Positions 35,462 through 42,614 of a stretch of 64,000 nucleotides of DNA are shown one piece after another. The position numbers were made by a program, and so were the translations under genes. How positions within the stretch are numbered: the stretch's first letter is position 1; every line of letters begins with the position of its first letter. The stretch is from Dromiciops gliroides (Eukaryota > Chordata > Mammalia > Microbiotheria > Microbiotheriidae). The notes beneath the pieces are model-generated. The model searched no databases, was not told the DNA's origin, and was given only the letters and a program-made list of their open reading frames with translations. The stretch lies in NCBI RefSeq assembly GCF_019393635.1, contig NC_057862.1, positions 91,888,159 through 91,952,158 of the forward strand, read 5' to 3'.

Positions 35462-37134
35462 TTTTTTTTTTTAATGGGTTAACTTAATTTTAAAATGTCA
35501 ACAGAGATGAGACTGGATGGAGAAGACCAGCTGAGGAAGCTTCAAGTTGGAGAGATTCAAATCGCCGTGATGAATGGGATAGAGATGACCGTCGTGGTCG
35601 TGACAGAGATGATCGAGGAGGAAGAGACTTACGAGATAGACGAGATGATAGAGACAGAAGAGGGCCCCTAAGGAGTGAGCGTGAAGAAAGTAAGGACATT
35701 ATAAATTCCTAAATATTTGAGACAAAGAACCTTTAACGTTGGGTCTGTGCACTTGGGTGGGGGAAAAATTGTTTATACTAATCTCTTTTTTTAAAAATTT
35801 GTAATAAAGTATTTTATTTTTTTCCCGTTACATGTAAAGATAGTTCTCAACTTTTGTTTATACAAGCTTTCCAATTTCAGATTTTTCTCCCTCCCTCCCT
35901 ATACTAATGTCTTTTTTTGGGGGGGGGGGTTGTGAGGCAATTGGGGTTAAGTGACTTGCCCAGGGTCACACAGCTAGTAAGTGTTAAATGTCTGAGACCG
36001 GACTTGAACTCAGGTCCTCCTGAATCCAGGGCCAGTGCTCTATCCACTGTGCCACCTAGCTGCCCCTATACTAATGTCTTAATTGAAATTTAGGGTCTCT
36101 CCCAGTAATTGCATTCTGAAATGAGATCTGTAGGCTTCACCAGAACATGACACAAAAACAGTTAAATACCTCAGCTGTAATAAAACTTGGTTTTATTTAG
36201 CAATTACTTGGTTGGGTTTCTACACAAGATACCAAGTTAATAGTTGTTGATTCAGTGTTATGAACACGTCATTGTTCAAACATTCATAGATTATATATAT
36301 AGTGACTTCAAATTTGAACATAACCAGTAAAAAGCATATGTTAAGCTTAATAAAGGCAGTTCAGCTTAATAAAAATGTGCCGAGAGGCAATTTACCAACA
36401 TAGTGCTCACAACAAAGACATTTAGGTCAATAAGTGAAAATGTTCACATTTTCCTAAACCCTTCTTTCTGGGGGTAATTAAAATACTTAATGTTTTGCCA
36501 GTTTGCACGATCAGGTATATCACAAGTATTGTCAATGGTTTCAGTGATTAGAAACTGGTTCAAAGGTTTGGGGAATACACTTTAAGTGATTAGAGGACCT
36601 TTCAGTTCTTCAGGGACTGGATAGCCCCTTGTCATAGAGGTTTGTATACTCATGGGTCTCATGCACTAGGGGGTGAGTGACGATTTTTGCGTCTGGTTTG
36701 CTTTTTTTGTTTTTAAGTACAACCTAATTATTTTTTTCTCAACCTAATTATTTCTTACAGACTAGATAACAAACACTTCTATTCACTAGTTTTGGGGGGG
36801 GGCGGGTTCCCTGTGCTCTGAGTAATTTGAAGTTTTCCTGTTTTAGAGGCCTAGGTGCCAAGGAAACAGTTGTTGCCAACCATTTTTCTTATATATTTCA
36901 GCAAGCTCCTGGAGACGCACTGAGGAAAGGAAAGATGATCGGGCAGAAGAGCGTGAGACTCCTCGTCGAATTCCTCCTCCTGCTCTTTCAAGAGACCGAG
37001 AAAGAGAAGGTGAAAAGGAAAGGGGTGGCTCATGGAGAACAGAAAAAGATCGAGAATCCAGAGAATCTAGAGAATCTCTTCGTCGAACCAAAAATGAGAC
37101 TGACGAAGATGGATGGACCACTGTACGACGTTAA
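4454..37134 (+). CDS. EIF3A: EIF3A, eIF3 subunit a (exons 2-22; exon 1 not in window)
   Basis: Encodes the largest eIF3 subunit, a cytoplasmic scaffold that helps load the 43S preinitiation complex on mRNA. Exons, each with GT-AG borders: 4454-4644, 4864-5000, 7785-7948, 9738-9937, 10243-10451, 13817-13988, 18544-18648, 20349-20447, 21093-21209, 21867-22052, 24110-24457, 24724-24828, 24916-25029, 26178-26300, 27417-27570, 28154-28338, 32180-32265, 33039-33718, 34872-35058, 35505-35689, 36902-37134. They total 3,980 nt and stay in one frame to the TAA. In order the protein has an N-terminal helical region, a PCI domain (about residues 315-500, exons 7-11), a long charged coiled coil (exons 12-17), an Asp/Arg 10-residue repeat region (exon 19) and a basic tail ending [10 protein letters not shown]. 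The first visible codon is split (G|AA), so about 17 N-terminal codons lie upstream. Identity rests on near-identity to the human protein as I remember it. Borders are predictions without transcript data. Confidence 0.97.
4864..5000 (+). CDS. EIF3A: EIF3A exon 3
   Basis: Encodes [20 protein letters not shown] through IQTPE. The acceptor is TTGTAG and the donor is GAGAG|GTGAGT. A Ser codon is split AG|T with exon 4. Confidence 0.95.
5808..5953 (-). mobile_element. WSINE-type SINE (intron 3)
   Basis: Inverted copy with AGAAGCAT flanks at 5800-5807 and 5954-5961. Confidence 0.9.
5985..6066 (-). mobile_element. Partial WSINE-type SINE
   Basis: Only the head half remains: GGGATTTGAACTTAGG through CACCTAGCTGCCCC. 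Confidence 0.8.
6588..6732 (-). mobile_element. WSINE-type SINE (intron 3)
   Basis: Flanked by TGATAGTTGTCTTTT at 6578 and 6733, a 15-bp duplication. Confidence 0.9.
6855..6955 (+). mobile_element. 5'-truncated WSINE-type SINE, sense
   Basis: Starts at ATTCAGGAGGACCTGAG and runs to CATTGCCCTG before a short C/A tail. Confidence 0.85.
7151..7303 (+). mobile_element. WSINE-type SINE, first of three in tandem
   Basis: Full-length sense copy with an A tail, flanked by AGAGTAAAGG at 7141-7150 and 7304-7313. Two more copies follow the same short motif. Confidence 0.9.
7314..7467 (+). mobile_element. WSINE-type SINE, second of three in tandem
   Basis: Sense copy starting right after AGAGTAAAGG. 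Its tail is A-rich with AGTAAA interruptions, and AGTAAAGG recurs at its 3' side. Confidence 0.9.
7475..7624 (+). mobile_element. WSINE-type SINE, third of three in tandem
   Basis: Sense copy beginning after the next AGTAAAGG and followed by AGGAGTAAAT. Confidence 0.88.
7785..7948 (+). CDS. EIF3A: EIF3A exon 4
   Basis: Encodes [20 protein letters not shown] through YHDIAQQ. The acceptor is TTGTAG and the donor is CAAG|GTAAAC. An Ala codon is split G|CT with exon 5. Confidence 0.95.
7949..9737. other. EIF3A intron 4, SINE-free
   Basis: AT-rich unique sequence without main-type SINE or LINE copies. It contains the duplicated segment at 8862-9072. No RNA gene was confirmed elsewhere in it. Confidence 0.6.
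8862..9072 (+). repeat. Duplicated intronic segment, copy A (EIF3A intron 4)
   Basis: About 200 nt resembling 10006-10205 in intron 5. Shared blocks in the same order include AACTCTTACT, TTGATAAT, TTTGACTTAAG, CATGATGAACA and GAAAACATGT. It contains a small hairpin (TAGC, C bulge, TAAT / ATTAGCTA). Function unknown; an old snoRNA-type or other intronic duplication is possible. Confidence 0.5.
9738..9937 (+). CDS. EIF3A: EIF3A exon 5
   Basis: Encodes [20 protein letters not shown] through SAISMELWQ. The acceptor is TTGTAG and the donor is GGCAG|GTATAC. Confidence 0.95.
10006..10205 (+). repeat. Duplicated intronic segment, copy B (EIF3A intron 5)
   Basis: Collinear with 8862-9072 and occupies most of the 305-nt intron 5. 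The conserved ATGATGA resembles a snoRNA C box, but no paired D box sits at a suitable distance, so no RNA class is assigned. Confidence 0.5.
10243..10451 (+). CDS. EIF3A: EIF3A exon 6
   Basis: Encodes [20 protein letters not shown] through LTQEEMQ. The acceptor is TTTCAG and the donor is AGAG|GTAAAG. Intron 5 before it is only 305 nt and holds one copy of a duplicated intronic segment. Confidence 0.95.
10829..10973 (-). mobile_element. WSINE-type SINE (intron 6)
   Basis: ATATAACTTC at 10819-10828 and 10978-10987 marks the insertion. Confidence 0.88.
11197..11336 (-). mobile_element. WSINE-type SINE (intron 6)
   Basis: Perfect duplication CTCATTCCTATTTC at 11163-11176 and 11338-11351. Confidence 0.9.
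11462..11800 (-). mobile_element. L1 3'-UTR fragment
   Basis: Inverse of the L1 tail: TTACATGTAAAGATAG, CTCCCTCCCT and CTGATATAGGTTATAC occur in the same order as in the other L1 copies. It lies in intron 6. No coding part is kept. Confidence 0.75.
12793..12944 (-). mobile_element. WSINE-type SINE (intron 6)
   Basis: GGAGGCT flanks on both sides. The head reads CACCTAGGTGCTCC. Confidence 0.88.
13817..13988 (+). CDS. EIF3A: EIF3A exon 7 (start of PCI region)
   Basis: Encodes [20 protein letters not shown] through LINDM. The acceptor is CAACAG and the donor is ATG|GTAGGT. The in-frame ATG at 13818 is internal, not a start. The residue before LINDM is Val here and Gly in the human protein as I recall it. 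Confidence 0.95.
14335..14650 (+). repeat. Interspersed repeat with GCTAAGCACTG motif (intron 7)
   Basis: CAACAAGCAATTATCAAGTT, TTATGTGCTAAGCACTGA and AAAGAGCTCACATTCTAATA also occur, diverged, at 21460-21540, 47430-47640, 48775-48870 and 49675-49760. A dispersed family whose name I cannot give. It lies just upstream of the snoRNA. Confidence 0.55.
14738..14867 (+). ncRNA. SNORA19: Box H/ACA snoRNA, SNORA19-like, copy 1 (EIF3A intron 7)
   Basis: About 130 nt in the sense strand of intron 7. The 5' hairpin is closed by GCACAT (14740-14745) pairing with ATGTGC (14790-14795). An H box ATATAA (14797-14802) fits ANANNA. The 3' hairpin is closed by GAAGG/CCTTC. The ACA box at 14862-14864 lies three bases from the expected 3' end. 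EIF3A hosts SNORA19 in human, and this sequence matches that RNA as I remember it. H/ACA RNAs guide rRNA pseudouridylation with dyskerin, NHP2, NOP10 and GAR1, and mature from the debranched intron. The target uridine was not derived here. Confidence 0.88.
14957..16072 (-). mobile_element. Older L1 3' end, split by a nested insertion
   Basis: L1 3'-UTR motifs run 14957-15360 and L1 ORF2-end sequence resumes at 15945-16072 (CACCAATTGATGAGCATCTC). The 15361-15942 interval is foreign. It starts about 90 bp downstream of the snoRNA in intron 7. Confidence 0.7.
15361..15942. mobile_element. Unassigned element inserted in an L1
   Basis: About 580 bp interrupting an L1 copy, flanked by GCTTGCCAT and GCTTGTCAT, a likely target duplication. 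The minus strand has a MIR-like core (15640-15790) and ends A/T-rich. Family unknown. Confidence 0.45.
16073..17559. other. EIF3A intron 7, unique part
   Basis: No gene or clear repeat seen. Short open frames here have no codon bias or family resemblance. Confidence 0.5.
17560..17890. mobile_element. Unassigned repeat joined to a SINE 3' half
   Basis: GAGCCATCTGCATCCAGTGG and CAGGACAACTGGAGATGGCT are followed at 17779 by an inverted main-SINE sequence ending at 17890. It could be a composite element or two neighbouring insertions. Confidence 0.4.
18223..18380 (-). mobile_element. WSINE-type SINE (intron 7)
   Basis: AGCTATTCTT at 18211-18220 and 18382-18391 flanks it. It ends about 160 bp before exon 8. 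Confidence 0.9.
18544..18648 (+). CDS. EIF3A: EIF3A exon 8
   Basis: Encodes [20 protein letters not shown] through CDRVTK, 35 codons. The acceptor is TTTAG and the donor is AAG|GTAAGT. Confidence 0.95.
18837..18982 (-). mobile_element. WSINE-type SINE (intron 8)
   Basis: Inverted copy slightly shortened in the body, followed at once by another copy. Confidence 0.88.
18988..19134 (-). mobile_element. WSINE-type SINE (intron 8) with acceptor-like end
   Basis: Its inverted tail reads T17 then GCAG|GTCAG, a sequence resembling a strong 3' splice site in the sense strand of EIF3A. Confidence 0.88.
19190..20095 (+). mobile_element. GC-rich block in intron 8, possible solo LTR
   Basis: A GC- and purine-rich stretch in AT-rich intron 8, ending with AATAAACCCTCTGCTG, which resembles an LTR polyadenylation signal, and split by a SINE at 19833-19981. 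TG/CA ends and a target duplication could not be fixed, so the LTR call is tentative. Confidence 0.3.
19833..19981 (-). mobile_element. WSINE-type SINE inside the GC-rich block
   Basis: TTTCCCTGTATTCTT repeats on both sides (to 19832 and 19982-19997). It landed after the host block was present. Confidence 0.9.
20349..20447 (+). CDS. EIF3A: EIF3A exon 9
   Basis: Encodes [20 protein letters not shown] through RLLQQ, 33 codons. The acceptor is TTGTAG and the donor is CAG|GTATAA. Confidence 0.95.
20600..20790 (+). repeat. MIR-like SINE (intron 9)
   Basis: Diverged MIR pattern (TTCTGGCACTAATA, TTGGTGAATCATTTAACTCT). It ends beside the second H/ACA snoRNA. Confidence 0.5.
20814..20943 (+). ncRNA. 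Box H/ACA snoRNA, SNORA19-like, copy 2 (EIF3A intron 9)
   Basis: Second sense-strand copy, about 90% identical to the one in intron 7 and of the same length. The 5' stem is GCACGT (20815-20820) with ACGTGC (20866-20871), where one A-T pair of copy 1 is replaced by G-C. The H box is ATACAA (20873-20878), the 3' hairpin is GAAGG/CCTTC, and the ACA box is 20938-20940. All structural elements are intact, so it is probably a functional paralogue. A MIR-like repeat abuts it upstream. Confidence 0.83.
21093..21209 (+). CDS. EIF3A: EIF3A exon 10
   Basis: Encodes [20 protein letters not shown] through HCDLQ, 39 codons inside the PCI region. The acceptor is ATGCAG and the donor is CAA|GTGAGT. Confidence 0.95.
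21714..21831 (+). mobile_element. WSINE-type SINE, sense (intron 10)
   Basis: Short sense copy ending GTGACCCTGGGCAAAAAAAA. It lacks the last part of the body and ends 35 bp before exon 11. Confidence 0.85.
21867..22052 (+). CDS. EIF3A: EIF3A exon 11 (end of PCI region)
   Basis: Encodes [20 protein letters not shown] through KPAHVL, 62 codons. The acceptor is GTAAAG and the donor is TTG|GTATGT. Confidence 0.95.
22130..23775 (-). mobile_element. Degenerate LINE-like insert in intron 11
   Basis: A 1.6-kb block unlike its surroundings. Its minus strand begins GC-richer (23775 to about 23170, leader-like) and continues as A-rich, coding-like sequence with one frame of 77 codons at 22482-22715. 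It may be the 5' part of a LINE. I could not assign a family, and no conserved enzyme motif is visible. Confidence 0.35.
23880..24070 (+). repeat. MIR-like SINE (intron 11)
   Basis: Matches the MIR order: GACCTGAGTTCA, GTGTGACCCCTTGAGCAAAT, AATAACATCTGTCTTACC, AGCTCTTTGCAA. Confidence 0.6.
24110..24457 (+). CDS. EIF3A: EIF3A exon 12 (coiled coil)
   Basis: Encodes 116 codons from [20 protein letters not shown] to FKDIDIE. It is rich in Glu, Lys and Arg with heptad character and begins the long spectrin-like helix that in the human protein contacts other eIF3 subunits. The acceptor is AATAG and the donor is GAG|GTGTGT. Confidence 0.95.
24724..24828 (+). CDS. EIF3A: EIF3A exon 13
   Basis: Encodes [20 protein letters not shown] through KNQEKK, 35 codons. 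The following intron is only 87 nt, the shortest in the gene. Confidence 0.95.
24916..25029 (+). CDS. EIF3A: EIF3A exon 14
   Basis: Encodes [20 protein letters not shown] through WEQQEEER, 38 codons. The acceptor is TTTAG and the donor is AGA|GTAAGC. Confidence 0.95.
26178..26300 (+). CDS. EIF3A: EIF3A exon 15
   Basis: Encodes [20 protein letters not shown] through RQSVYE, 41 codons of coiled coil. The acceptor is TTACAG and the donor is GAG|GTAACC. Confidence 0.95.
27417..27570 (+). CDS. EIF3A: EIF3A exon 16
   Basis: Encodes [20 protein letters not shown] through EEQMLK. The donor AAAG|GTGAGA leaves a Glu codon split G|AG with exon 17. Confidence 0.95.
27660..27770 (+). repeat. MIR-like SINE (intron 16)
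   Basis: CTGACCATGGGCAAATCA and TTTATAAAATGAGGGACCTAG blocks. Confidence 0.5.
28154..28338 (+). CDS. EIF3A: EIF3A exon 17
   Basis: Encodes [20 protein letters not shown] through SLSRK, the end of the charged coiled coil. The acceptor is TTGCAG and the donor is AAG|GTTAGT. Confidence 0.95.
28896..29639 (-). mobile_element. 5'-truncated L1, reverse orientation
   Basis: Same L1 3' end as 1604-2394, inverted in intron 17. The minus strand encodes a fragment with [18 protein letters not shown]. Flanks TTCCTCGCTCTT (28884-28895) and TTCCTCACTCTT (29640-29651) are a target duplication with one mismatch. Not functional. Confidence 0.88.
30526..30647 (-). mobile_element. WSINE-type SINE in an L2
   Basis: AAAGAAGTAAA at 30513-30523 and 30648-30658. 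Confidence 0.9.
30911..31000 (-). mobile_element. 5'-region WSINE-type SINE with ATTT/ATTC tail repeat
   Basis: TCTCCTTGTATTTT at 30861-30874 and 31003-31016 encloses the SINE and a tetranucleotide tract at 30875-30910. Confidence 0.88.
31440..31587 (-). mobile_element. WSINE-type SINE with CT tail repeat
   Basis: TGCGTTAATTCT (31396-31407) and TGCATTAATTCT (31590-31601) enclose the SINE and a (CT)n tract at 31406-31439. Confidence 0.9.
31687..31840 (+). mobile_element. WSINE-type SINE, sense (intron 17)
   Basis: Full-length copy with an (AAAAC)n tail. A/T-rich flanks near AAATTTTGTA suggest the duplication. Confidence 0.88.
31928..32081 (+). mobile_element. WSINE-type SINE, sense (intron 17)
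   Basis: AAAGAATACTTTT at 31915-31927 and 32082-32094. It lies about 100 bp before exon 18. Confidence 0.9.
32180..32265 (+). CDS. EIF3A: EIF3A exon 18
   Basis: Encodes [20 protein letters not shown] through WRRPPE. A Lys codon is split AA|G with exon 19. The donor is GTAAGT. Confidence 0.93.
32577..32815 (-). mobile_element. Second SINE type (MAR-like)
   Basis: Carries GTCTGACTCCCCATGACCCC, TTCTTGGCAAAGATACTGG and GTGGTTTGCCATTTC blocks, different from the main SINE except for the GCTAGTAAGTGTCTGAGGCT end. In intron 18. Confidence 0.5.
33039..33718 (+). CDS. EIF3A: EIF3A exon 19, decapeptide-repeat exon
   Basis: Encodes 226 complete codons, mostly approximate 10-residue repeats of the pattern [10 protein letters not shown] with variants such as [10 protein letters not shown]. 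About 17-18 units are visible, against 25 annotated in the human protein. Units near 33400-33570 are almost identical at DNA level, suggesting recent unequal exchange. In human the repeat region binds eIF3b. An open frame on the opposite strand is a by-product of the repeats. Confidence 0.95.
34872..35058 (+). CDS. EIF3A: EIF3A exon 20
   Basis: Begins by finishing a Gly codon, then reads [20 protein letters not shown] through EDRFRRS. It is rich in Arg, Glu and Asp. The donor is AG|GTTTGT, weaker than the other donors. Confidence 0.93.
35423..35457. repeat. (GT)n microsatellite (intron 20)
   Basis: About 17 GT units within 50 bp of the exon 21 acceptor region, followed by a T run. Confidence 0.95.
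35505..35689 (+). CDS. EIF3A: EIF3A exon 21
   Basis: Encodes [20 protein letters not shown] through LRSEREE with dense RD/DR repeats. The acceptor is CAACAG and the donor is GAAA|GTAAGG. Confidence 0.93.
35803..35899 (-). mobile_element. L1 tail fragment
   Basis: TTACATGTAAAGATAG and ATTTTTCTCCCTCCC blocks mark the L1 3' end in intron 21. A SINE has inserted at its edge (35914-36066). Confidence 0.7.
35914..36066 (-). mobile_element. WSINE-type SINE (intron 21)
   Basis: TATACTAATGTCTT at 35900-35913 and 36067-36080. This is the last copy before the SINE-free stretch. Confidence 0.92.
36902..37134 (+). CDS. EIF3A: EIF3A exon 22, C-terminus and stop
   Basis: Encodes [20 protein letters not shown] through [11 protein letters not shown] and the TAA stop. 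The acceptor is ATTTCAG. The C-terminal DGWTTVRR is the conserved end of the family. Confidence 0.95.
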
Positions 37135-38200
37135 ATCTCAAGAGAAACACTGTCTATACTGGTGTTTTATCATAGGTTTGGTCACATTCAAGGATTATTA
37201 TATTTGTGCTTAAACCATTCTAAATTGGATTTCTTTAACTAATGTTGTTTCACCATAACATGAAAAGCATGAACTTGTATTAATCCTATATAGATTGATC
37301 ATGCATTGTATCTGCAGCAGGAAGTTGGAAAACTGAATGCCATTTTCTGAAATTTAAAGTGTTGCATTATTTCACTGATCATTTGTTTACAAAAAAAATT
37401 TTAAAAACCCATAAAATTTAAAATGTGAATCCTTCAGGTATTGAGTAGCACATATATCTGAGTATAAAGCTGATCTCTCTTCTTTTTCAATTTCAAAATA
37501 TCTAGTCTTATTTTGGAATGAGGTAAGGTTCTGTCATAGAAAAATGTATTTGAGTATCTTTAAAGCAGTGGTATCGAAAAAAACAGCTGAAGCAATTTTC
37601 CTTTACACAAGAGCTGTTGTGGAAACATACCTCTTCAGGTATTTTGAGGCCAGGCTTTTCCGAGGTATTTATTATCTGAATTTAGAAAAGGTTTTAGGTT
37701 CACATTAAGTGCAGTAAACATTATGAACATTGGATACAGTGGAGAATTGTCTGCAGGTATTACTTGAATGCTGGTGGATGTAGAACAATTTGAAGTCATT
37801 GTTCTAATGAAATAGGAGTACTGCTGATATGTGAAACCAGAAAGATACAGCTTTTAAATGGAAAGCATTGGGTGAATCTAGTGCTGAGTTTTTTCTGTTG
37901 CCAATAGCAAACTGCTTTTCCATTAATGGAGAATTCATGCCTTTCAAGCATTTTAAATATGACAATATTTATAAATGTGTGGTTTTGGAGGAATTGTTTA
38001 AATTCTTTTCCTAATTTCCTTTGTCTTCAGGATAGATTCATTCAGCAAGTACTTTGTAGTAATGACTGTGTTGACTTCAATTTTGAAGTGTAGTAGCCAT
38101 GTTAATTATTAACTCTTTGGTCTTATTGAAGCCAACACAGTACTTGCTGCTGTGTTTTTTCTTCAATGATAAATAAAATACTTACAGAATTTGCTTGTCT
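37135..38200 (+). other. EIF3A: EIF3A 3' untranslated region
   Basis: AT-rich unique sequence after the stop with no SINE or LINE. It ends at a canonical polyadenylation signal followed by a U/G-rich stretch, a plausible cleavage site near 38195. The extent is inferred from signals, not from a transcript. Confidence 0.75.
38172..38177 (+). terminator. EIF3A: Polyadenylation signal AATAAA, likely EIF3A
   Basis: First canonical AATAAA in a good context downstream of the EIF3A stop, about 1.04 kb away. It is followed by TTGCTTGTCTTG, which fits a downstream U/GU-rich element. Confidence 0.7.
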
Positions 38201-39399
38201 TGATTTTAATCATTATCTTTACTCCAAAAAGTGGTAGGTGTTGTGACCAATTTATGCAGCTTCAGCCCTTTTTTCGGTTTCAAGAATTTTGTCTTTTCAG
38301 TTTAATATCACTTGTTATTTTTCAATATTTCAAATTTCAGCATTGAAGAAAATGAGCCAAAATTACAGAAGAAAAGCTAACTAAAGAAACTTGTCATCTC
38401 TTTCTTCATAATTACATGAGCAGTTACTTAGTTTTAAATTTTATGACTTGTTATTTGTTCTTCCTATACCATATAGTGCCAGTTACAGGTTTAATTTGCC
38501 TCATATGTTTTCAGGGGAAACTAAAAACATCCCATTAATGATCATTTTAGATCTCCATCATAGTGAACAAACTTTTTAAAAAGCTGTTATATATGCTTAT
38601 GACCAGAAGAGGGAGCATTACCCCATTAGAAACAGGAAAGTGAAAGCAGTTGTCAATTTTGTTTTAGTTGGTAATGGGAAAAAACCACAAACTGGTTGCC
38701 CTAATTATTTAATGTGTAGAATATTTACCAAATGCAGTCAGTCTCCTTTTCTGTATTGAAAGCTACATGACAGATACTCAAACCTATTATTTTGTATTTG
38801 GATTAGCACCACTAAAATTTTATCCTTCTTTTAAGAGGTCCTTAAACTTTGTTTATATGCTTTGTGTTAAATTAGCTTGAACTAAAACCATGACTACACA
38901 CACAGTACCTAACTTTATGAATTAGGTCATGTTAAGAATTTTGAAGTCTTTTACATAAAAATAATTATAAATGGTGAGGTTATTGAGGCTGCCCTGTTCC
39001 TTTTGAACAGCCATACAACCAAAATAGTACCCAGCTTAGTCTTAACTCAGTTCTGGATCTAAGGAGAAAGCAAGCCTCCTGCTTCTCTTCAATCAGCAGT
39101 CTCATTCCCTCAATGGTTCAGATTACTTTCAGCCTAATTCACCTGTGAAAGACTAGTAATCACTTAACCTTCGCAGAAGTATTTCCATTTTTAAAAAGAA
39201 AGATGCTTTTCAATTCTAATAAGGTGATGTGGCAAATACTTTGAGGAGCCCCTCACCTAGCATTATTCTAGCATCAACTAGCTTTTCATAGCTCTTTTTA
39301 CTCTCTTTAGGAACCCCACAATTTCTTCTGAAGCCTTGGAGCTTTCATTATAGTTCTGGATGTGACAGGATCTTTAAATTAGTACTATTTAGTAATGAG

Positions 39400-42300
39400 T
39401 TTATTGATTAAAAAGTACACATTTTCCCTACTACATCATCATTGGAAGCTCATTACTAATTAGGTACTGTAGGTATCCACATCTACAGATGAGAAAGTGA
39501 GGCTCTGAGAGGGTGTGATCTCCTCATGGTCCCTTTACTGATACCAGATTTCATGTATCCCTAATTTGTCAGTGTTACTTCTGTTACCCCATGCTGATAG
39601 CCCACCTCAAGTATAGCTGCAGTTTGAGACTGTACTTTTGAAATAGATTTCATAGAATTAGTCAATGTGCCAACACTAATCTCTCTTCATCTTGATAGCA
39701 GAAGGAAAAAATTCATTTTGTTTTTAAAGCAGTTGTGAATTTAAATTACACAATTTATTGGTCTGAATTTGCTAACTATACATTTAGATTTACTTTTCTG
39801 TGATGGGAGTGTCTTGCCTACAACTGTTTACCTGTAAACAATAAAATAATGAGGCAGCCAAGCGTAGCGTAAACTTGGGAGTCGGGAGACCAGAGAGTCC
39901 TACATCTACCATTAATCAACCAAATGTTTGGAAAAGATAAAACCTACATGGGTCTTTTCTAAACCGCAAAAATGACTGAATGGATTGAATTAATATATAA
40001 GGTCTTTCCTCACTGTTATGTTTATTTAGTAACTTTGTTCCTGCCTCCAATTATGTCAGGACAAACACTGCACTTGTGTGTTATAGAAAAAATAAGACAA
40101 GCGGGAACATTACTGTGTAGAAAGGATCAGCATCCTTTTGTGAAAAATCATGAGGACATTCAATCAAGTAGAAGAGGAAATAACTTTGGTTGAGAAAGTG
40201 TTAGGACCTTAAATAGAGGCATGTCCTTAATAATTGGCATTAATCTGACCACTATTAAATCTATAAATTGCTGTTTTACCATCTCCCTAACAGGGCAACT
40301 GTGAAACTTTCAAGCCCTTAGAATTGAGTCCTAAGCATATTATCAAACTCCCTATTTAAAAGATTTATTTTGGGCCATTACCAGCTTTGGTTAAAGATCA
40401 GGCTTTTAATTTGAAGCTTGACTTTTGGTGGGGGTTGCTGGAGTCTTTATTTACTTAGGGTCTGACAAGAATTCTTAACAAAAACAACACTAACAAAAGT
40501 GGATAGCATTCCTAGTAAAACTTTAACTAAACACATAAGCTAAACTGAACATTTTAACTTTACCTGAGCATTTACTTTTTTAAACCCATGGTTTTAAAAA
40601 ATAATTGTCACAACTACTGCACTCAGATCCCAGGTTAGTATGAAAGCAACTTTTTGAAAAATAAATTACCTCAATCCCCAAAGCTTATTGCTTTAAGAAT
40701 TCATTCCTTTTTTAAAGAGGGGTGGGTGTTTCATTTTAGTACTGGCCAAATTTTGAGTTCCTGTGTAAAAATAACTCCCAACAGCATAGACAATTCCAGT
40801 ACAAAGATTTGACAAGTTATTGGAACTAGCATGTATTATCTAAATCACCCCAGTTATGAAATCGATGCCATCATTATGTCTAACCAACTTAACTCTTTCT
40901 GTTGTAAGTTAGTGGCTTTGAAACAAGCAACTACTCTACCCTGTTCATCACCAGAAACCGCAAAATACTGGTTTCCCTTAAGTAATTGATGGTGTTTACA
41001 TAGTAACACATTTCTATCCTTCAGATGAGCTCATCTCCTGTATTTTTTGTTCAAACCCCTTGTCTTTTTGATATGTAAGAATTTACGAAGAGGCAACACT
41101 AAATGTGGCTCTTAACATTCAAAGGAAAGAAAGGCAAAGGCTGGAGAACAGTGACCTGGGTCAGAAATGGCCATACTTTCTAAGGAGAATGAAGAATTGA
41201 TTCTGAGGTAGGCAACTAACTGTATTATGCTATCAGCTCCTAACATTCATCAGGTGTGAGGCAAGTCTTGTCTCTCCTCCAAACCTGTTGCTATAGTCAG
41301 TGCTATATATAAGGTTAATTTAAAAACTGCTAATATAAGAAACTGCCTCAAGAGTCACAAAGAGCCAAGATACAAGCTAAATGCAGGTTCTACACTTAAT
41401 GCTTCCAGTTGACCTCTTCCACAAGCTCTAAATGTTTCCAGGATTATCTGAAGACAAAGGTTTCAACCCTCAATGTTTGAGAGAAAACTGGCCAGTGTCT
41501 TCACTCTTGAGTAGTTAAAGATGCAGGGCCATATACAGCTGACAACAAAACCTCCCTTCCTCCCAAGTTCCATAGGCTGGTCAGTCCCATAACTTAGAAA
41601 GATGCAAGGAAAAAAAGTTACAAGAAATGAAAGAGTCCAGGGAAGGTCTGAGCAAGAATAATAAATTCATATACTATTACTGTATAAACACACAACCAAA
41701 TTTTAAACAGCACCATTTCCAAGTGTATACACAATATGATATGCAACTTGGCACAGTTTCTAGGGGAAGAGGGAAAAAAGCTAGTTTCTAATTTGGCAAT
41801 AGACGATCTGATATAGAACAATAAACTGTCTTTTAGCTTAAGTGCAATTCAGTTTGTGTACTTTACCTCTCCAGCTACAATGTAAATAAGCAATCTCAAG
41901 TCAATCATTACTGAAATTAATATTAGAAAGTAACCATCATAACATTGCTTCTGTCAGATTCTCGATTTAGCTGGAATTAAGGTAACTGAGAAAGAGGAAT
42001 GTCAAGAAACATTACTTGCCACGGTTAGGTTATCTTAGTCCCTTTTAGGAGAACATTTCAATGTACTCCCTAGTAAACACTATGAAGTAGTCTTCATTTT
42101 GTGGACATACCATAAAACCTCGAGTTCCTTTAGCCCAGTTTAGAGGCTTTTAAAAAATATGTGACTTAAAGTGCCTCCATAATTTGATTCATTAAAGTAA
42201 AACATCCAAGATTAAACAGAATATTTCATACTGATATGTCCATCTAAAATCAGATAATTGTATACAGTAAACAAATACAGTGCATCTAAGCTGTGATATA

Positions 42301-42614
42301 ATTGAATCAGGAATTCAACACCCAGACACAACTGAGCTCTAGGTGTGTACAAACTAGACTTTAAGTTATACATAAACCAGTTTTTTTTGACATTCTATTC
42401 TCAATCGGCGCCCCATATATGTGTGTATACATAGGCATGTATATACACATATACATATATAAAAGTAATCCTCCCAGACTTCAAACGAAAACAAGACATC
42501 CAAAGTTTAAATCGCAACCAACTGTTCGTTCCACTTTCTCCAGTTTCCTTCCTTGGAAGCCAACAGGAAGAGGTGGGCGAAGAGAACAACAAAAAATCCC
42601 CAACACAAAATCCT
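39400..42614 (-). other. NANOS1: Probable NANOS1 3' UTR (extent inferred)
   Basis: Unique AT-rich DNA free of SINEs and LINEs between the two convergent genes. Human NANOS1 has a 3' UTR near 3 kb, which would end here near 39.5 kb. AATAAA on the minus strand occurs at 39754-39759 and 39400-39405. The exact end cannot be set without transcripts. Confidence 0.5.
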
